From assembly GCA_946538795.1 (NCBI GenBank), contig CAMNGY010000101.1:1-6298 (forward strand): DNA of 6,298 bases. Direction: 5' to 3'. The notes below the pieces were generated by a model. It worked only from the letters and a program-made list of their open reading frames with translations. It was not told where the DNA came from and made no database searches. Every line of letters starts with the position of its first letter. Position 1 is the first letter of the stretch. Positions 6,150 through 6,298 of this stretch are shown here, in pieces. The DNA comes from an uncultured Treponema sp. GTDB taxonomy: Bacteria; Spirochaetota; Spirochaetia; Treponematales; Treponemataceae. A program made the position numbers and the translations under genes.

Positions 6150-6298
6150 TTACTCGAAGCTCACGTCCGTCACCTGGAAGTAGGATTTCGGGTGGGCGCA
6201 GACGGGGCAGGCTTCCGGGGCCTTGGTGCCGACCACGATGTGACCGCAGTTGCGGCATTCCCAGACCTTGACCTCGCTCTTCTCGAAGACCTTTGCGG
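6150..6298 (-). CDS. Rubrerythrin, C-terminal rubredoxin-like domain (partial at right edge)
   Basis: The visible C-terminal 48 residues contain WECRNCGHIVVGTKAPEAC followed by PVCAHPKSYF. The two CxxC pairs (C-R-N-C and C-P-V-C), 12 residues apart, form the Fe(Cys)4 site of the rubredoxin-like domain. The APEACPVC and HPKSYF signatures are typical of rubrerythrin rather than free rubredoxin. Rubrerythrin reduces hydrogen peroxide in the cytoplasm of anaerobes. Its diiron four-helix domain, which would confirm the call, lies beyond the right edge. The protein ends VTDVSFE before TAA. The gene converges on aspartokinase, and the hairpin at 6085-6119 lies 30 bp past its stop. A stand-alone rubredoxin-domain protein of other type is a less likely alternative. 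Confidence 0.87.
   Translation of the reverse strand, partial: AKVFEKSEVKVWECRNCGHIVVGTKAPEACPVCAHPKSYFQVTDVSFE

Overview
The window looks like a chromosomal segment of a fairly GC-rich host- or gut-associated spirochaete, most likely a Treponema. This is an inference from protein style and gene content: a CHASE2-type adenylate cyclase with a C-terminal helical tail, a monofunctional aspartokinase beginning MIVMKFGGSSV, a rubrerythrin, and a small exported protein. No rRNA, tRNA or other species marker is present. Codon third positions are mostly G or C, whereas the promoter regions are clearly AT-richer.

Layout. (i) Positions 1-240, minus strand: the N-terminal 80 residues of a small exported protein or lipoprotein, running off the left edge. 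(ii) Positions 241-411: a divergent promoter region with one sigma-70-like promoter per direction. (iii) Positions 412-3453, plus strand: a 1013-residue membrane-bound class III (IIIb-like) adenylate cyclase with an unusually long CHASE2 sensor region. (iv) Positions 3464-4417, plus strand: a complete DppB/OppB-type ABC permease, 10 bp after the cyclase and apparently in the same transcript. It lacks the partner permease, ATPases and binding protein that normally follow. (v) Positions 4418-4669: an array of eight 22-bp tandem repeats that starts one base after the permease stop codon, then a consensus promoter. (vi) Positions 4670-5995, plus strand: aspartokinase with tandem ACT domains, predicted to be made from a leaderless or near-leaderless mRNA. 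(vii) Positions 5996-6149: a convergent intergenic region with a short degenerate 22-bp-period repeat and a strong, probably bidirectional, terminator hairpin. (viii) Positions 6150-6298, minus strand: the rubredoxin-like C-terminus of a rubrerythrin, running off the right edge.

How the genes fit together. The cyclase probably senses something in the periplasm and makes cAMP in the cytoplasm; the permease would be co-transcribed with it. Aspartokinase starts its own transcription unit and performs the first step of the lysine/threonine/methionine/diaminopimelate pathway. Rubrerythrin belongs to the peroxide defence typical of anaerobes. No single pathway joins these four units. The most unusual elements are the 22-bp array, with half-sites alternating every 11 bp, the solitary permease that ends at it, and the leaderless aspartokinase promoter just beyond it.
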